5,254 bases of DNA from Thermoplasmatota archaeon (lineage in GTDB: Archaea; Thermoplasmatota; Penumbrarchaeia; Penumbrarchaeales; Penumbrarchaeaceae), in the NCBI GenBank assembly GCA_016929175.1, contig JAFGJI010000061.1, positions 1-5,254 of the forward strand, given 5' to 3'. The notes under the pieces were generated by a model that saw only the letters and a list, made by a program, of their open reading frames with translations, was not told where the DNA came from and made no database searches. The translations under genes were made by a program, and so were the position numbers. Numbering within the stretch: position 1 is the stretch's first letter; the number at the start of each line of letters is the position of its first letter. Positions 1 through 5,254 of this stretch are shown piece by piece.

Positions 1-183
1 ATGATAGGCAGTGATGACATCGTTGGAGACCATTGCCTCGGCCACCTCCGCGGGTGTCAGGAACGTCAGGGAAGGTTCTATCGCGGGGATCTTCTCCCTT
101 ATCGCGTCTATGAACATCTTCCTTCTCGTGTCCTCTGTCTTCTTCTGTGCGGCGTCGAATGTATCCTCCCAAACCGGGGCCAT
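1..183 (-). CDS. Unrecognised protein, N-terminal part only (runs off left edge)
   Basis: Reading leftward from the ATG at 183-181, 61 codons stay open to the window edge; the remainder lies outside. The translation begins MAPVWEDTFDAAQKKTEDTR and continues with a charged, probably helical stretch (about residues 10-32, rich in Lys, Arg, Glu and Asp), then a mixed segment containing PSLTFLTPAEVAEAMVSND. No signal peptide, membrane segment or known motif is visible in this part, so I name no function. The start is supported by a TATA-like sequence about 28 bases upstream, implying a leaderless or nearly leaderless transcript. The frame stays open further upstream, to about base 320, but offers no ATG, GTG or TTG before a stop. 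Codon choice (AGG, ATA, GAG, GTC) matches the neighbouring genes. It is separated from the upstream minus-strand gene by 92 bases and seems to have its own promoter. Confidence 0.72.
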   Translation of the reverse strand, partial: MAPVWEDTFDAAQKKTEDTRRKMFIDAIREKIPAIEPSLTFLTPAEVAEAMVSNDVITAYH

Positions 184-186
184 ACC

Positions 187-200
187 GACCCTATCGGGTC
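187..200. repeat. Short inverted repeat between TATA box and start codon of the left-edge gene
   Basis: GACCC-TATC-GGGTC is a perfect 5-base inverted repeat with a 4-base spacer. It lies 3 bases upstream of the ATG at 183 and downstream of the TATA-like box at 207-216. That is where an archaeal repressor would block transcription initiation, so it could be an operator. If transcription starts further upstream it would form a small hairpin in the leader. The arms are short enough to occur by chance. Confidence 0.3.
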
Positions 201-206
201 TCGATA

Positions 207-216
207 CAATAACTTT
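207..216 (-). promoter_or_regulatory. TATA-like box for the left-edge gene
   Basis: On the minus strand the sequence CCTAAAAGTTATTG is an A/T-rich block in a GC-rich context. The box is centred about 28 bases before the ATG at 183. Archaeal TATA boxes lie about 26 bases upstream of the transcription start, so this predicts a start within a few bases of the ATG. A BRE-like purine tract upstream is not evident. Confidence 0.45.
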
Positions 217-275
217 TAGGTTGAATGATAAGGTCAGGGCCCCGAAAGATGTCCCGGCATATCCTGCAAATCCGG

Positions 276-938
276 TCAGACAACCTTTTGCAGGCAGGAC
301 GCGAGGATGAGCTCTTTCTGCGGATCCTCACCGTGATCTATCTCGGTCAGGAGGTCGAACAGAACCCGGTTGTGCTCACCTATCAGGATCATCTCGTCAA
401 GTCTGTTGGACATCCTCAGCCCACCGCTGATGACAGCACTCCTCATGATGGACAGGTCCACCACCTGACCGAGCACAAGGAAAAGGGATAACAGACCGGG
501 ATCCACCTCCCCTTCGCCCTCGCCCACCCTGATAACGGTCGATCCGCACAGGATGGTCGAGTTCTCGACAATCGACCTGGCCTGTTCATCTTCGATGTTC
601 TCAGTTATCTGTCCCACGATCGCAAGGATGTTCCATCCGTATTCCCGCGGGATGGCCCTTGCCAACGCCATGAACTCCCCGAGGATGTTCTGACCCTGGG
701 CTTCGGTGATCCCTTGGAGCTTCTCATCGGACCCTGTGATGTCCAGCTCTTCCAGCTTCAACCTTGCGCTGCAGTCATTGCAGACCCTTGCTCCGCCGAA
801 TTCCAGGCGGTCGGTCTCTTTCAGTTCCCCCCTGCAAACTGTGCAGAGGTCCGGTCCTTCGCTGCTTTCTTCCAAATTCTCCCCCTCCTTGGAGGTGCCC
901 GAACCGATAATTAACTTTCGTTGACGAATATCCGGCAT
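276..938 (-). CDS. Zinc-ribbon-like protein of unknown function, coupled to the dehydrogenase gene
   Basis: The product is 220 residues from the ATG at 938-936. A GTG directly before it, at 941, is an alternative start adding one residue. Near the N-terminus are two CxxC pairs, CTVC (residues 32-35) and CNDC (53-56), with 17 residues between them: a treble-clef or zinc-ribbon-like arrangement likely to bind one Zn. An acidic stretch of about 20 residues (SKEGENLEESSEGPD) precedes it. Residues about 75-220 look mainly helical, with hydrophobic segments such as LLSLFLVLGQVV; these are too short and mixed for me to call membrane spans. A Gly/Glu-rich turn (GEGEGE) sits in the middle. No catalytic motif is recognised. 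The start codon overlaps the dehydrogenase stop as TGATG, implying co-transcription and probably translational coupling. I do not recognise the family; a regulator or a protein-interaction partner are both possible. Confidence 0.85.
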   Translation of the reverse strand: MPDIRQRKLIIGSGTSKEGENLEESSEGPDLCTVCRGELKETDRLEFGGARVCNDCSARLKLEELDITGSDEKLQGITEAQGQNILGEFMALARAIPREYGWNILAIVGQITENIEDEQARSIVENSTILCGSTVIRVGEGEGEVDPGLLSLFLVLGQVVDLSIMRSAVISGGLRMSNRLDEMILIGEHNRVLFDLLTEIDHGEDPQKELILASCLQKVV

Positions 939-2044
939 CACCGACCGATCATATCGATGATCCTCATGACATCATCCTCGGTAACTTCGATGGTGAAATT
1001 GTGCAGGAAATTACCCAGGCCTGATGCGATCACCCTTTGTGCCCCCCCGGTGAAACCGATCTGAGAGAGGCGGGTGGGAACGTTCAGGGCGGTCATGAAT
1101 GAGAGGAGGTCCTCTCTGAATGAGCCCTCTGTGGATCCGAAGCTCGAGGCAAGCTCTCCCATTCCGTCAACATCCCTTCCTACGAGAAGATCGAACGTTG
1201 GACCCAGAGTGAGGGCGCATGCCATTCCATGGGGCAGCCCCGTATCGAAGGTTATAGGATAGGAGATCGCGTGACAGATCGTTGTTCCATTGTTCGAAAA
1301 GGCCATCCCAGCGAATATGCTCGCCAGGGAGACCCCCTCTCTTGCTTCCCGGTCGGTGCCGTGCTCGTAGGCGTTCATCAGATGCTTCCTTAGAAGCCGC
1401 ACCGAGCCGAGACTGAACTCGCGGGTAAGGGGGGTGGCGTTCTTCGACCAGTAGCTTTCGACCGCGTGCGAGAGTATGTCCAATCCCGTGGCTGCTGTCT
1501 GGTCCTTCGGAAGGAGGACCGTCAGGGACGGATCGATGATCGCTCTCTTGGGGTAGATGGCCGGATGCCTGAGCCCGAGCTTGTTGCTCCTTTCCGGAAC
1601 GGTCACCACCGAGAACGGTGTGATCTCCGAGGAGGTCCCGGGGGTGGTCGGTATGGCATAAACTGGATATCCGCTGTCAGGGGGGCTCCTTGTTCCTTCA
1701 ATGTAATCCAGGACCGTCCCTCCATGCCTGGCTATCACCGACATGAACTTAGCAGCGTCCATCACCGAACCGCCTCCGGCTGCTATCACCAGGTCCGGAC
1801 GGGTCTCTTTTATGAACCCAGCTCCTTTCTCCACAGTGATGGATAGTGGATTCGGTTCTACACCGGAAAAAACCTCGACCCGGCTATGAACATGTTCCCG
1901 GACCTTCTTCTCCAGGTCCAGGACCTTTGCAGAGCTTCTGCCCAGGACAAGGACCGCGTCACCTTCAGGAAGCAGGTCCCCGAGCCTATCAAGGATCCCC
2001 CACCCGTATGATATGTCGGTTCCAAAACGAAGATCGCCCTTCAT
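938..2044 (-). CDS. Iron-containing alcohol dehydrogenase family protein (group III type)
   Basis: The protein has 368 residues, close to the usual 380-400 of the Fe-ADH family. These enzymes are cytoplasmic NAD(P)-dependent oxidoreductases that interconvert alcohols and aldehydes or ketones. The N-terminal dinucleotide-binding half carries the hallmark GGGSxxDxAK motif (residues 90-99) and a TTPGTSSE segment (133-140) that contacts the cofactor. The C-terminal helical half has all four expected metal ligands: D189 and H193 (GLDILSHAVE), H258 (ICHAIS) and H272 (LPHG). The enzyme therefore looks active, with Fe2+ or another divalent metal. The substrate cannot be read from the sequence; relatives act on simple alcohols, lactaldehyde, 4-hydroxybutyrate, phosphonoacetaldehyde and others. 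The missing glycerol-1-phosphate dehydrogenase signature argues against a lipid role, but weakly. The ATG at 2044 is the only good start, with a TATA-like box about 33 bases upstream and no clear Shine-Dalgarno. The gene is followed, with overlap, by the zinc-ribbon gene. Confidence 0.95.
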   Translation of the reverse strand: MKGDLRFGTDISYGWGILDRLGDLLPEGDAVLVLGRSSAKVLDLEKKVREHVHSRVEVFSGVEPNPLSITVEKGAGFIKETRPDLVIAAGGGSVMDAAKFMSVIARHGGTVLDYIEGTRSPPDSGYPVYAIPTTPGTSSEITPFSVVTVPERSNKLGLRHPAIYPKRAIIDPSLTVLLPKDQTAATGLDILSHAVESYWSKNATPLTREFSLGSVRLLRKHLMNAYEHGTDREAREGVSLASIFAGMAFSNNGTTICHAISYPITFDTGLPHGMACALTLGPTFDLLVGRDVDGMGELASSFGSTEGSFREDLLSFMTALNVPTRLSQIGFTGGAQRVIASGLGNFLHNFTIEVTEDDVMRIIDMIGR

Positions 2045-2074
2045 GCTGCCACGTGACCCGCAATGTGGAGCATG
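2042..2074. repeat. Imperfect inverted repeat spanning start codon to TATA region of the dehydrogenase gene
   Basis: CATGCTGCCAC at 2042-2052 is the inverted copy of GTGGAGCATG at 2065-2074, with one unpaired base and a 12-base spacer. Read on the minus strand it forms a 6+4 base-pair stem whose last three bases are the ATG of the dehydrogenase gene; the other arm overlaps the downstream edge of the TATA-like box. As DNA it could be an operator covering the transcription start. As RNA, if transcription began upstream of 2074, it would sequester the start codon. Confidence 0.4.
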
Positions 2075-2082
2075 ATAATAAC
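2073..2082 (-). promoter_or_regulatory. TATA-like box for the dehydrogenase/zinc-ribbon pair
   Basis: The minus strand reads CAGTTATTATCATG here, the only A/T-rich block between the divergent genes on this side. Its centre lies about 33 bases before the ATG at 2044, predicting a leader of only a few bases. No Shine-Dalgarno is seen between it and the start, which fits a short-leader archaeal transcript. It probably drives both the dehydrogenase and the overlapping zinc-ribbon gene. Confidence 0.45.
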
Positions 2083-2088
2083 TGTTCG

Positions 2089-2101
2089 GACGGGGACCGT
2101 C
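2089..2101. repeat. Small palindrome between the two divergent promoters
   Basis: GACGG-GGA-CCGTC is a perfect 5-base inverted repeat with a 3-base spacer. It lies between the leftward TATA-like box (2073-2082) and the rightward one (2121-2128). A regulator bound here could touch both promoters. The short arms make chance a real alternative. Confidence 0.25.
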
Positions 2102-2120
2102 TATGCCCGATTCGACAGTG

Positions 2121-2128
2121 TTAAATAA
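2121..2128 (+). promoter_or_regulatory. TATA box for the HhH membrane-protein gene
   Basis: TTAAATAA is a strong archaeal TATA-box match, centred about 30 bases upstream of the first ATG at 2155. The predicted transcription start lies at about 2150, giving a leaderless or nearly leaderless mRNA. No Shine-Dalgarno is present in the intervening bases. Confidence 0.6.
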
Positions 2129-2154
2129 TCATGGGTTTTAGTCCAGAGTGAAAT

Positions 2155-2610
2155 ATGATGAAGCCAAAATGGATCCTGGCAATAATCGCGGCCGCACTGA
2201 TCATCGGAGGCATCGCGGGAGCGGTCACCACGGATTTCGCGGCCTGGGTGGGTGCAACCGTATTCTCCTTTGCTTTCATCTTCGCAATGACGTTCTACTT
2301 CATCAACAGGAAGAAAAGGATATCCCGGGATGACGGTGTGGCGGAGACCCTGGCCCCGGAAGAGGAGGTCCGCTTCCAGGGCGCCATTATCGACGAGAGG
2401 GACCCCCTCGACAGGGACAGGATGATCCTGGCATATAAGGACCTGTTCCACATCAGCAGGGACAAGGCCGAGAACCTGTTCGATGCAGGATATTCCGAAT
2501 GGAGCGATTTCTCGGAGGCCATACCCGAGGACCTGGTCATGATCGAGGGGATCAACCCTACCGTCGCCAGGAGGATCATCACTTCTGTCAGGTCAAGGGA
2601 GCGACATTGA
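2155..2610 (+). CDS. Two-pass membrane protein with C-terminal helix-hairpin-helix (HhH) domain
   Basis: The product has 151 residues, or 150 if the second of two tandem ATG codons (2158) is used. Residues about 6-23 (WILAIIAAALIIGGIAGA) and about 31-50 form two hydrophobic membrane segments. Positive charges before the first (KPK) and after the second (NRKKR) put both ends in the cytoplasm. An acidic linker (about 58-88) leads to a compact C-terminal region, residues 92-148. It contains two helix-hairpin-helix-like units, the second with the typical hairpin MIEGINPTVARRI (129-141). HhH units usually bind DNA without sequence specificity, but similar tandem helices can mediate protein contacts, so a membrane-tethered DNA-binding or scaffold role is inference. 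I assign no symbol. The gene is divergent from the dehydrogenase, has its own TATA box, and is followed after 96 bases by the protease gene. Confidence 0.88.
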   Translation: MMKPKWILAIIAAALIIGGIAGAVTTDFAAWVGATVFSFAFIFAMTFYFINRKKRISRDDGVAETLAPEEEVRFQGAIIDERDPLDRDRMILAYKDLFHISRDKAENLFDAGYSEWSDFSEAIPEDLVMIEGINPTVARRIITSVRSRERH

Positions 2611-2631
2611 ACCATTCGAGAGAGGGCAAGG

Positions 2632-2643
2632 TTTTAGATTTTT
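2632..2643 (+). terminator. Possible T-rich terminator after the HhH gene
   Basis: Two T-runs, TTTT at 2632-2635 and TTTTT at 2639-2643, lie 22-33 bases past the stop codon. Archaeal RNA polymerase can terminate at such T-tracts without a hairpin. The block could instead be part of an A/T-rich promoter for the protease gene, so the call is tentative. Confidence 0.3.
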
Positions 2644-2653
2644 CAACCGGAAC

Positions 2654-2660
2654 CTTTATT
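2654..2660 (+). promoter_or_regulatory. Possible TATA-like box for the S8 protease gene
   Basis: CTTTATT, in the context AACCTTTATTGG, is centred 50 bases before the ATG at 2707. It predicts a transcription start near 2683 and a leader of about 25 bases containing the Shine-Dalgarno-like site. A second A/T block, TATTAT at 2669-2674, is an alternative that would remove most of that leader. Confidence 0.35.
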
Positions 2661-2691
2661 GGCAACCCTATTATCCCGTTCATATCACTTC

Positions 2692-2698
2692 AAAGGGG
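2692..2698 (+). promoter_or_regulatory. Shine-Dalgarno-like site deciding the protease start
   Basis: AAAGGGG ends 8 bases before the ATG at 2707, a normal spacing for ribosome binding, though it is only a partial match to GGAGG. It supports the ATG at 2707 over the in-frame TTG at 2659, which would add 16 residues in front of an otherwise standard signal peptide. Confidence 0.5.
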
Positions 2699-2706
2699 TA
2701 CCCGAA

Positions 2707-5133
2707 ATGAGAGCCCGATCGATCGTGGCAGTCCTTGTGCTATCCGGTCTAATACTGGTCAGTCTTCTTGCAGGACTTGACCTATCGGCCGAGGGCATAC
2801 CCGATGGGACGCCTTTCGGTTTCGATCTTGAATACTGGTACCAGGGCAGGGAGCGTGCCACAGATATGGACCCCTCCATTTCCAGGGCGATCGAGGCATC
2901 GGGGCCCGATGAACTGCTGGAGGTGGTCATCCAGTTCAAGCCTCCGATGTCGAGGGAGGATATCGGGGCTGCCGAGGATGCCGGTTTCGAGATCATCAGA
3001 GAGTCCAGCGTTCTCCCTGCAGTGTACGCAAGGGGGGATCGGGAAGCCATCGAGAGCATCGCAAGATATTCCGATACCTTCTGGATAGAGCATAACATCG
3101 AGATGGAGTTCCTCATGGAGATGACCACCACTGTGATAAACGCCACCAAGGTCTGGAACTCCCCAATAGTCGATTCTGTCGGAAAGGAATACCCTGCCAT
3201 CGACGGACAGGGAGTGACTGTGGTCGTTCTCGATTCCGGTATCGATGCGGGGCACCCCGACCTCGATTACGGTGAAAAGGTCATAAAGAACTACAAATCC
3301 GACTCCGACGGCGTCTGGAGAGAAGTGGAGAACGGGGATACATCCTCTGGCCACGGAACCCATTGTGCCGGTACAGTCGCGGGTAACGGCGACGCTTCTG
3401 CCGGTGCAAGGTCGGGGGTGGCCGTTGGCGCCAAATTGATAGGGCTGTCGACCGGGGAGGCCGTTTCGATCTTCAATGCCGTTGGTGCGCTGGAATGGGT
3501 CTACGAGCATTCAAAGCCGGGACATACCTACGAATGGGACGACCCCATCAGGGTCGTATCGAACTCATGGGGGCCCGGTCCCGGAGACTACGACCCTCAG
3601 GATACCATAGCGATACTGTCCCAGAAGCTCACCTTCGAGAACAACGTTCTCGTGATCTTTGCAGCCTCCAACTCCGGCGGGGACGGTTCCGATATCCAGA
3701 CGAACCCATACGGCAACGTTCCCTCGAACGTTGCTGTGGCCGCCTTCCAGAGGGACGGGTCGGGAGTGGCCAGCTTCTCCTCGAGGGGAGAGGTGGGCAT
3801 TTACACCACATACCCCGACATCGGCGCTCCCGGTGTTTCCATCTGGTCCACGGCGGCCAGGAGGACCTATATATCCCTGATGACCAAGCAAACCGGGCTC
3901 TCCAACATCGATCCCTATTACTTCGCAATATCAGGAACCTCAATGGCGACCCCCCATATCGCTGGTGTCACAGCGCTTATTCTACAAGCCTATCCTGGCC
4001 TGAGGATTTCCGATATCTACGAGGAGGCGGAACAGGCCAAGATCGACGCCGGATGGCTGAACGACACCAGGAACCGGGTCCACGAGGTCGAGCTCATACT
4101 GGAAGCCTCTGCAAGATATGTTCTCCCCTCGGATGGGGAGGAGCCGCTGGCCGGGAACTACATTCCCCAGAACTATTCCATAGGCTGGAACGGGGAGCCG
4201 TTCGACTTTGCACAGGGTTTCGGATTGGTCCAGGTGGACAGGGCGATAGGGATCGCCCTTACGCTGAAGGAGCTCAGGGAGAGGGATTTCGACGGTGATG
4301 GGAGAGCGGACAATCCCGACATCTGCGTCAGGCATGCCATAGAGCAGTACGACGGCATAATGAAGGTACGGGAGAGGACAGTGAGCACTGGAAAACTGTA
4401 TTCCGCCTGGAACGGGGAGTGGAGCCGCTTCTCCAACCAGACGAACCAGATCATTCCCATGAACCACGACACTTCAAAGATGGTCTACATTCCGGAGACC
4501 GCTTCCGAGCTGGAGGTCCGCTTCACGTTCGACCCGTGGAACACGGATGAGAAGAGTGCGGTATCACTGTATGCGGCCATCGACTGGAACGGGGACGGGG
4601 AAACCGACTGGACCCAGACGGGATCTCCGCTCCAGGATGCAAGGTTCGATGTGATATCCCTCTCGGGGCTTCCCACGGGGGACTACTGGTCCTTCAATGT
4701 CGAGGGGCAGGGGATCGACTGGAACCTGGGTGAGAGGTTCAGGGAGACGCAGTACAAGGAAGTTAAGGCGGAGTTCACGATGTCTTTGAACCTCACCTTC
4801 CCGCAGGGAGACCACGTGCTTCCCCCCCAAGACAATCATGCCCAGTTCGCATACTGGAAGCCATTCGGCGATCGTATAGAGGGGACGAATATCAACATCA
4901 CCGAGTATTACTACGATCTGGGGGCCGTGAAGGACCCGAATGCAGTTGAGGAGACCCCCGAAAAGGAAGGGGGTATGGGATGGCTATTGGTACTCCTGGT
5001 CCTGGCCATCCTTGCCACGGTTGCGGTCGTTGTATATCTCAAGAGGTCCCAGTTGAAGGGCATGATTGATAATATGAGGAATAAAGGGAATGTCCAGGCA
5101 AAGGAGAGCGGGGCTTCTCCCTTGTCGGGATAA
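2707..5133 (+). CDS. Secreted, membrane-anchored subtilisin-like serine protease (peptidase family S8)
   Basis: The product has 808 residues from the ATG at 2707. Residues 1-29 are a signal peptide: Arg-rich start, hydrophobic core, possible cleavage near SAEG, no lipobox cysteine. Residues about 68-130 resemble an I9-type inhibitor propeptide (LLEVVIQFKPP, then SVLPAVYARG). The subtilase domain covers about 165-430, with D176 (VVVLDSGID), H216 (SGHGTHCAGT), oxyanion N322 (FAASNSGG) and nucleophile S412 (SGTSMATPH), so the enzyme should be active. The SFSSRG segment (356-361) and DIGAPG (371-376) are also typical. C220 beside the catalytic His is common in thermitase/proteinase K-like enzymes. 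A subtilase-associated stretch follows to about 520, then a roughly 230-residue extracytoplasmic region with two calcium-loop-like motifs (527-538 and 626-634). Residues 759-778 are a membrane anchor followed by KRSQLK, leaving a short cytoplasmic tail. It likely degrades or matures proteins at the outer cell surface; the substrate is unknown. Confidence 0.95.
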   Translation: MRARSIVAVLVLSGLILVSLLAGLDLSAEGIPDGTPFGFDLEYWYQGRERATDMDPSISRAIEASGPDELLEVVIQFKPPMSREDIGAAEDAGFEIIRESSVLPAVYARGDREAIESIARYSDTFWIEHNIEMEFLMEMTTTVINATKVWNSPIVDSVGKEYPAIDGQGVTVVVLDSGIDAGHPDLDYGEKVIKNYKSDSDGVWREVENGDTSSGHGTHCAGTVAGNGDASAGARSGVAVGAKLIGLSTGEAVSIFNAVGALEWVYEHSKPGHTYEWDDPIRVVSNSWGPGPGDYDPQDTIAILSQKLTFENNVLVIFAASNSGGDGSDIQTNPYGNVPSNVAVAAFQRDGSGVASFSSRGEVGIYTTYPDIGAPGVSIWSTAARRTYISLMTKQTGLSNIDPYYFAISGTSMATPHIAGVTALILQAYPGLRISDIYEEAEQAKIDAGWLNDTRNRVHEVELILEASARYVLPSDGEEPLAGNYIPQNYSIGWNGEPFDFAQGFGLVQVDRAIGIALTLKELRERDFDGDGRADNPDICVRHAIEQYDGIMKVRERTVSTGKLYSAWNGEWSRFSNQTNQIIPMNHDTSKMVYIPETASELEVRFTFDPWNTDEKSAVSLYAAIDWNGDGETDWTQTGSPLQDARFDVISLSGLPTGDYWSFNVEGQGIDWNLGERFRETQYKEVKAEFTMSLNLTFPQGDHVLPPQDNHAQFAYWKPFGDRIEGTNINITEYYYDLGAVKDPNAVEETPEKEGGMGWLLVLLVLAILATVAVVVYLKRSQLKGMIDNMRNKGNVQAKESGASPLSG

Positions 5134-5136
5134 AAA

Positions 5137-5147
5137 AACTTAATTAG
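5137..5147 (+). promoter_or_regulatory. TATA-like box for tRNA-Ile
   Basis: An A/T-rich block, AAACTTAATTA, begins 4 bases after the protease stop codon. The core CTTAATTA (5139-5146) is centred 38 bases before the first tRNA base. It predicts a transcription start near 5169 and an 11-12 base leader removed by RNase P. This suggests the tRNA is transcribed independently of the protease gene. Confidence 0.5.
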
Positions 5148-5180
5148 GGAGCGGTGATATCGCAGTTCCCCAATTTTTCC

Positions 5181-5254
5181 GGGCCAGTAGCTTAGCTTGG
5201 TGGAGCATCCGGCTGATAACCGGAAGGTCCCCGGTTCGAATCCGGGTTGGCCCA
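5181..5254 (+). tRNA. tRNA-Ile (anticodon GAU)
   Basis: A 74-base cloverleaf fits fully. The 7-bp acceptor stem is GGGCCAG with TTGGCCC, with one G-U pair at its base. The 4-bp D stem is GCTT/GAGC with GG in the loop. The anticodon stem TCCGG/CCGGA encloses the loop CTGATAA with anticodon GAT, there is a 5-base variable loop, and the T arm is CCCGG-TTCGAAT-CCGGG. U8, A14, the G15-C48 pair and the discriminator A73 are as expected for isoleucine; position 21 is G instead of the usual A. It decodes AUC and AUU. The window ends on the discriminator base, so whether CCA is encoded cannot be seen. No intron is present. A run of five T at 5174-5178 lies in the leader just upstream and could also help end protease transcription. 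Confidence 0.97.

Noticed and set aside
184..275. Intrinsic hairpin terminator after the zinc-ribbon gene
   Set aside because: No stem followed by a T-run is visible on the minus strand; only short GC-rich partial pairings occur.
11..310. Plus-strand open frames at the left end (1-219, 11-310, 225-491)
   Set aside because: They lie opposite the leftward genes. The minus-strand reading at 1-183 has the better composition and a promoter, and the minus-strand 276-938 gene has a coupled start and paired cysteines.
261..320. Possible frameshift joining the left-edge frame to the zinc-ribbon gene
   Set aside because: The left-edge frame is open across the end of the zinc-ribbon gene, but a TATA-like box and a plausible ATG lie between them. 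Nothing shows the two halves belong to one protein.
1466..1846. Plus-strand open frame of 126 codons inside the dehydrogenase gene
   Set aside because: It is antisense to a confidently identified Fe-ADH with all its metal ligands, and its translation is Arg/Gly/Pro-rich without motifs, typical of a shadow frame.
2101..2451. Minus-strand open frame of 116 codons opposite the HhH gene
   Set aside because: It covers the divergent promoter and the HhH coding region and shows no domain; it is the complement of a gene with clear membrane segments and HhH units.
2155..2610. ComEA-type DNA-uptake receptor
   Set aside because: ComEA has one membrane anchor and an extracytoplasmic HhH domain; here two membrane segments and flanking positive charges place the domain in the cytoplasm.
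2659..2706. In-frame TTG start extending the protease by 16 residues
   Set aside because: The extension puts SYHFKG-type sequence before a standard signal peptide and lacks a ribosome-binding site; the ATG at 2707 has AAAGGGG at proper spacing.
3495..4298. Plus-strand open frame of 267 codons within the protease gene, and the 242-codon minus-strand frame at 2782-3510
   Set aside because: Both overlap the catalytic domain of the S8 protease in other frames. Their translations are Arg/Gly/Pro-rich and motif-free, as expected from GC-rich coding DNA.

Overview
The window looks archaeal, most plausibly from Thermoplasmatota (Euryarchaeota sensu lato); this is an inference from style, not from a marker gene. 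The grounds are TATA-like boxes about 28-37 bases upstream of start codons with little or no leader, heavy use of AGG/AGA for Arg and ATA for Ile, a CCA-less tRNA gene, and a secreted subtilase with a C-terminal membrane anchor. No mobile element, CRISPR array, phage gene or obvious foreign segment is visible.

Left part, minus strand (1-2044): three genes read leftward. The iron-containing alcohol dehydrogenase-family gene (938-2044) comes first and is coupled through a TGATG stop/start overlap to an unrecognised protein with a four-cysteine zinc-ribbon-like N-terminus (276-938). After a 92-base gap holding its own TATA-like box, the N-terminal 61 codons of a third, unrecognised gene run off the left edge (1-183).

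Centre (2045-2154): a divergent promoter region. It has one TATA-like box for each direction, a small palindrome between them, and an imperfect inverted repeat joining the dehydrogenase TATA region to its start codon.

Right part, plus strand (2155-5254): a small two-pass membrane protein with a cytoplasmic helix-hairpin-helix domain, then a large secreted, membrane-anchored subtilisin-like (S8) protease with intact catalytic residues and two calcium-loop-like motifs, then a tRNA-Ile(GAU) gene ending on the last base of the window. The protease and the tRNA appear to have their own promoters.

Nothing ties all the genes into one pathway. The strongest functional link is the dehydrogenase/zinc-ribbon pair. 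The HhH protein and the protease are neighbours and both membrane proteins, but on opposite faces of the membrane. I see no clear evidence of a new multi-gene system; the most notable items are the unexplained coupled pair and the inverted repeats in the promoter regions.
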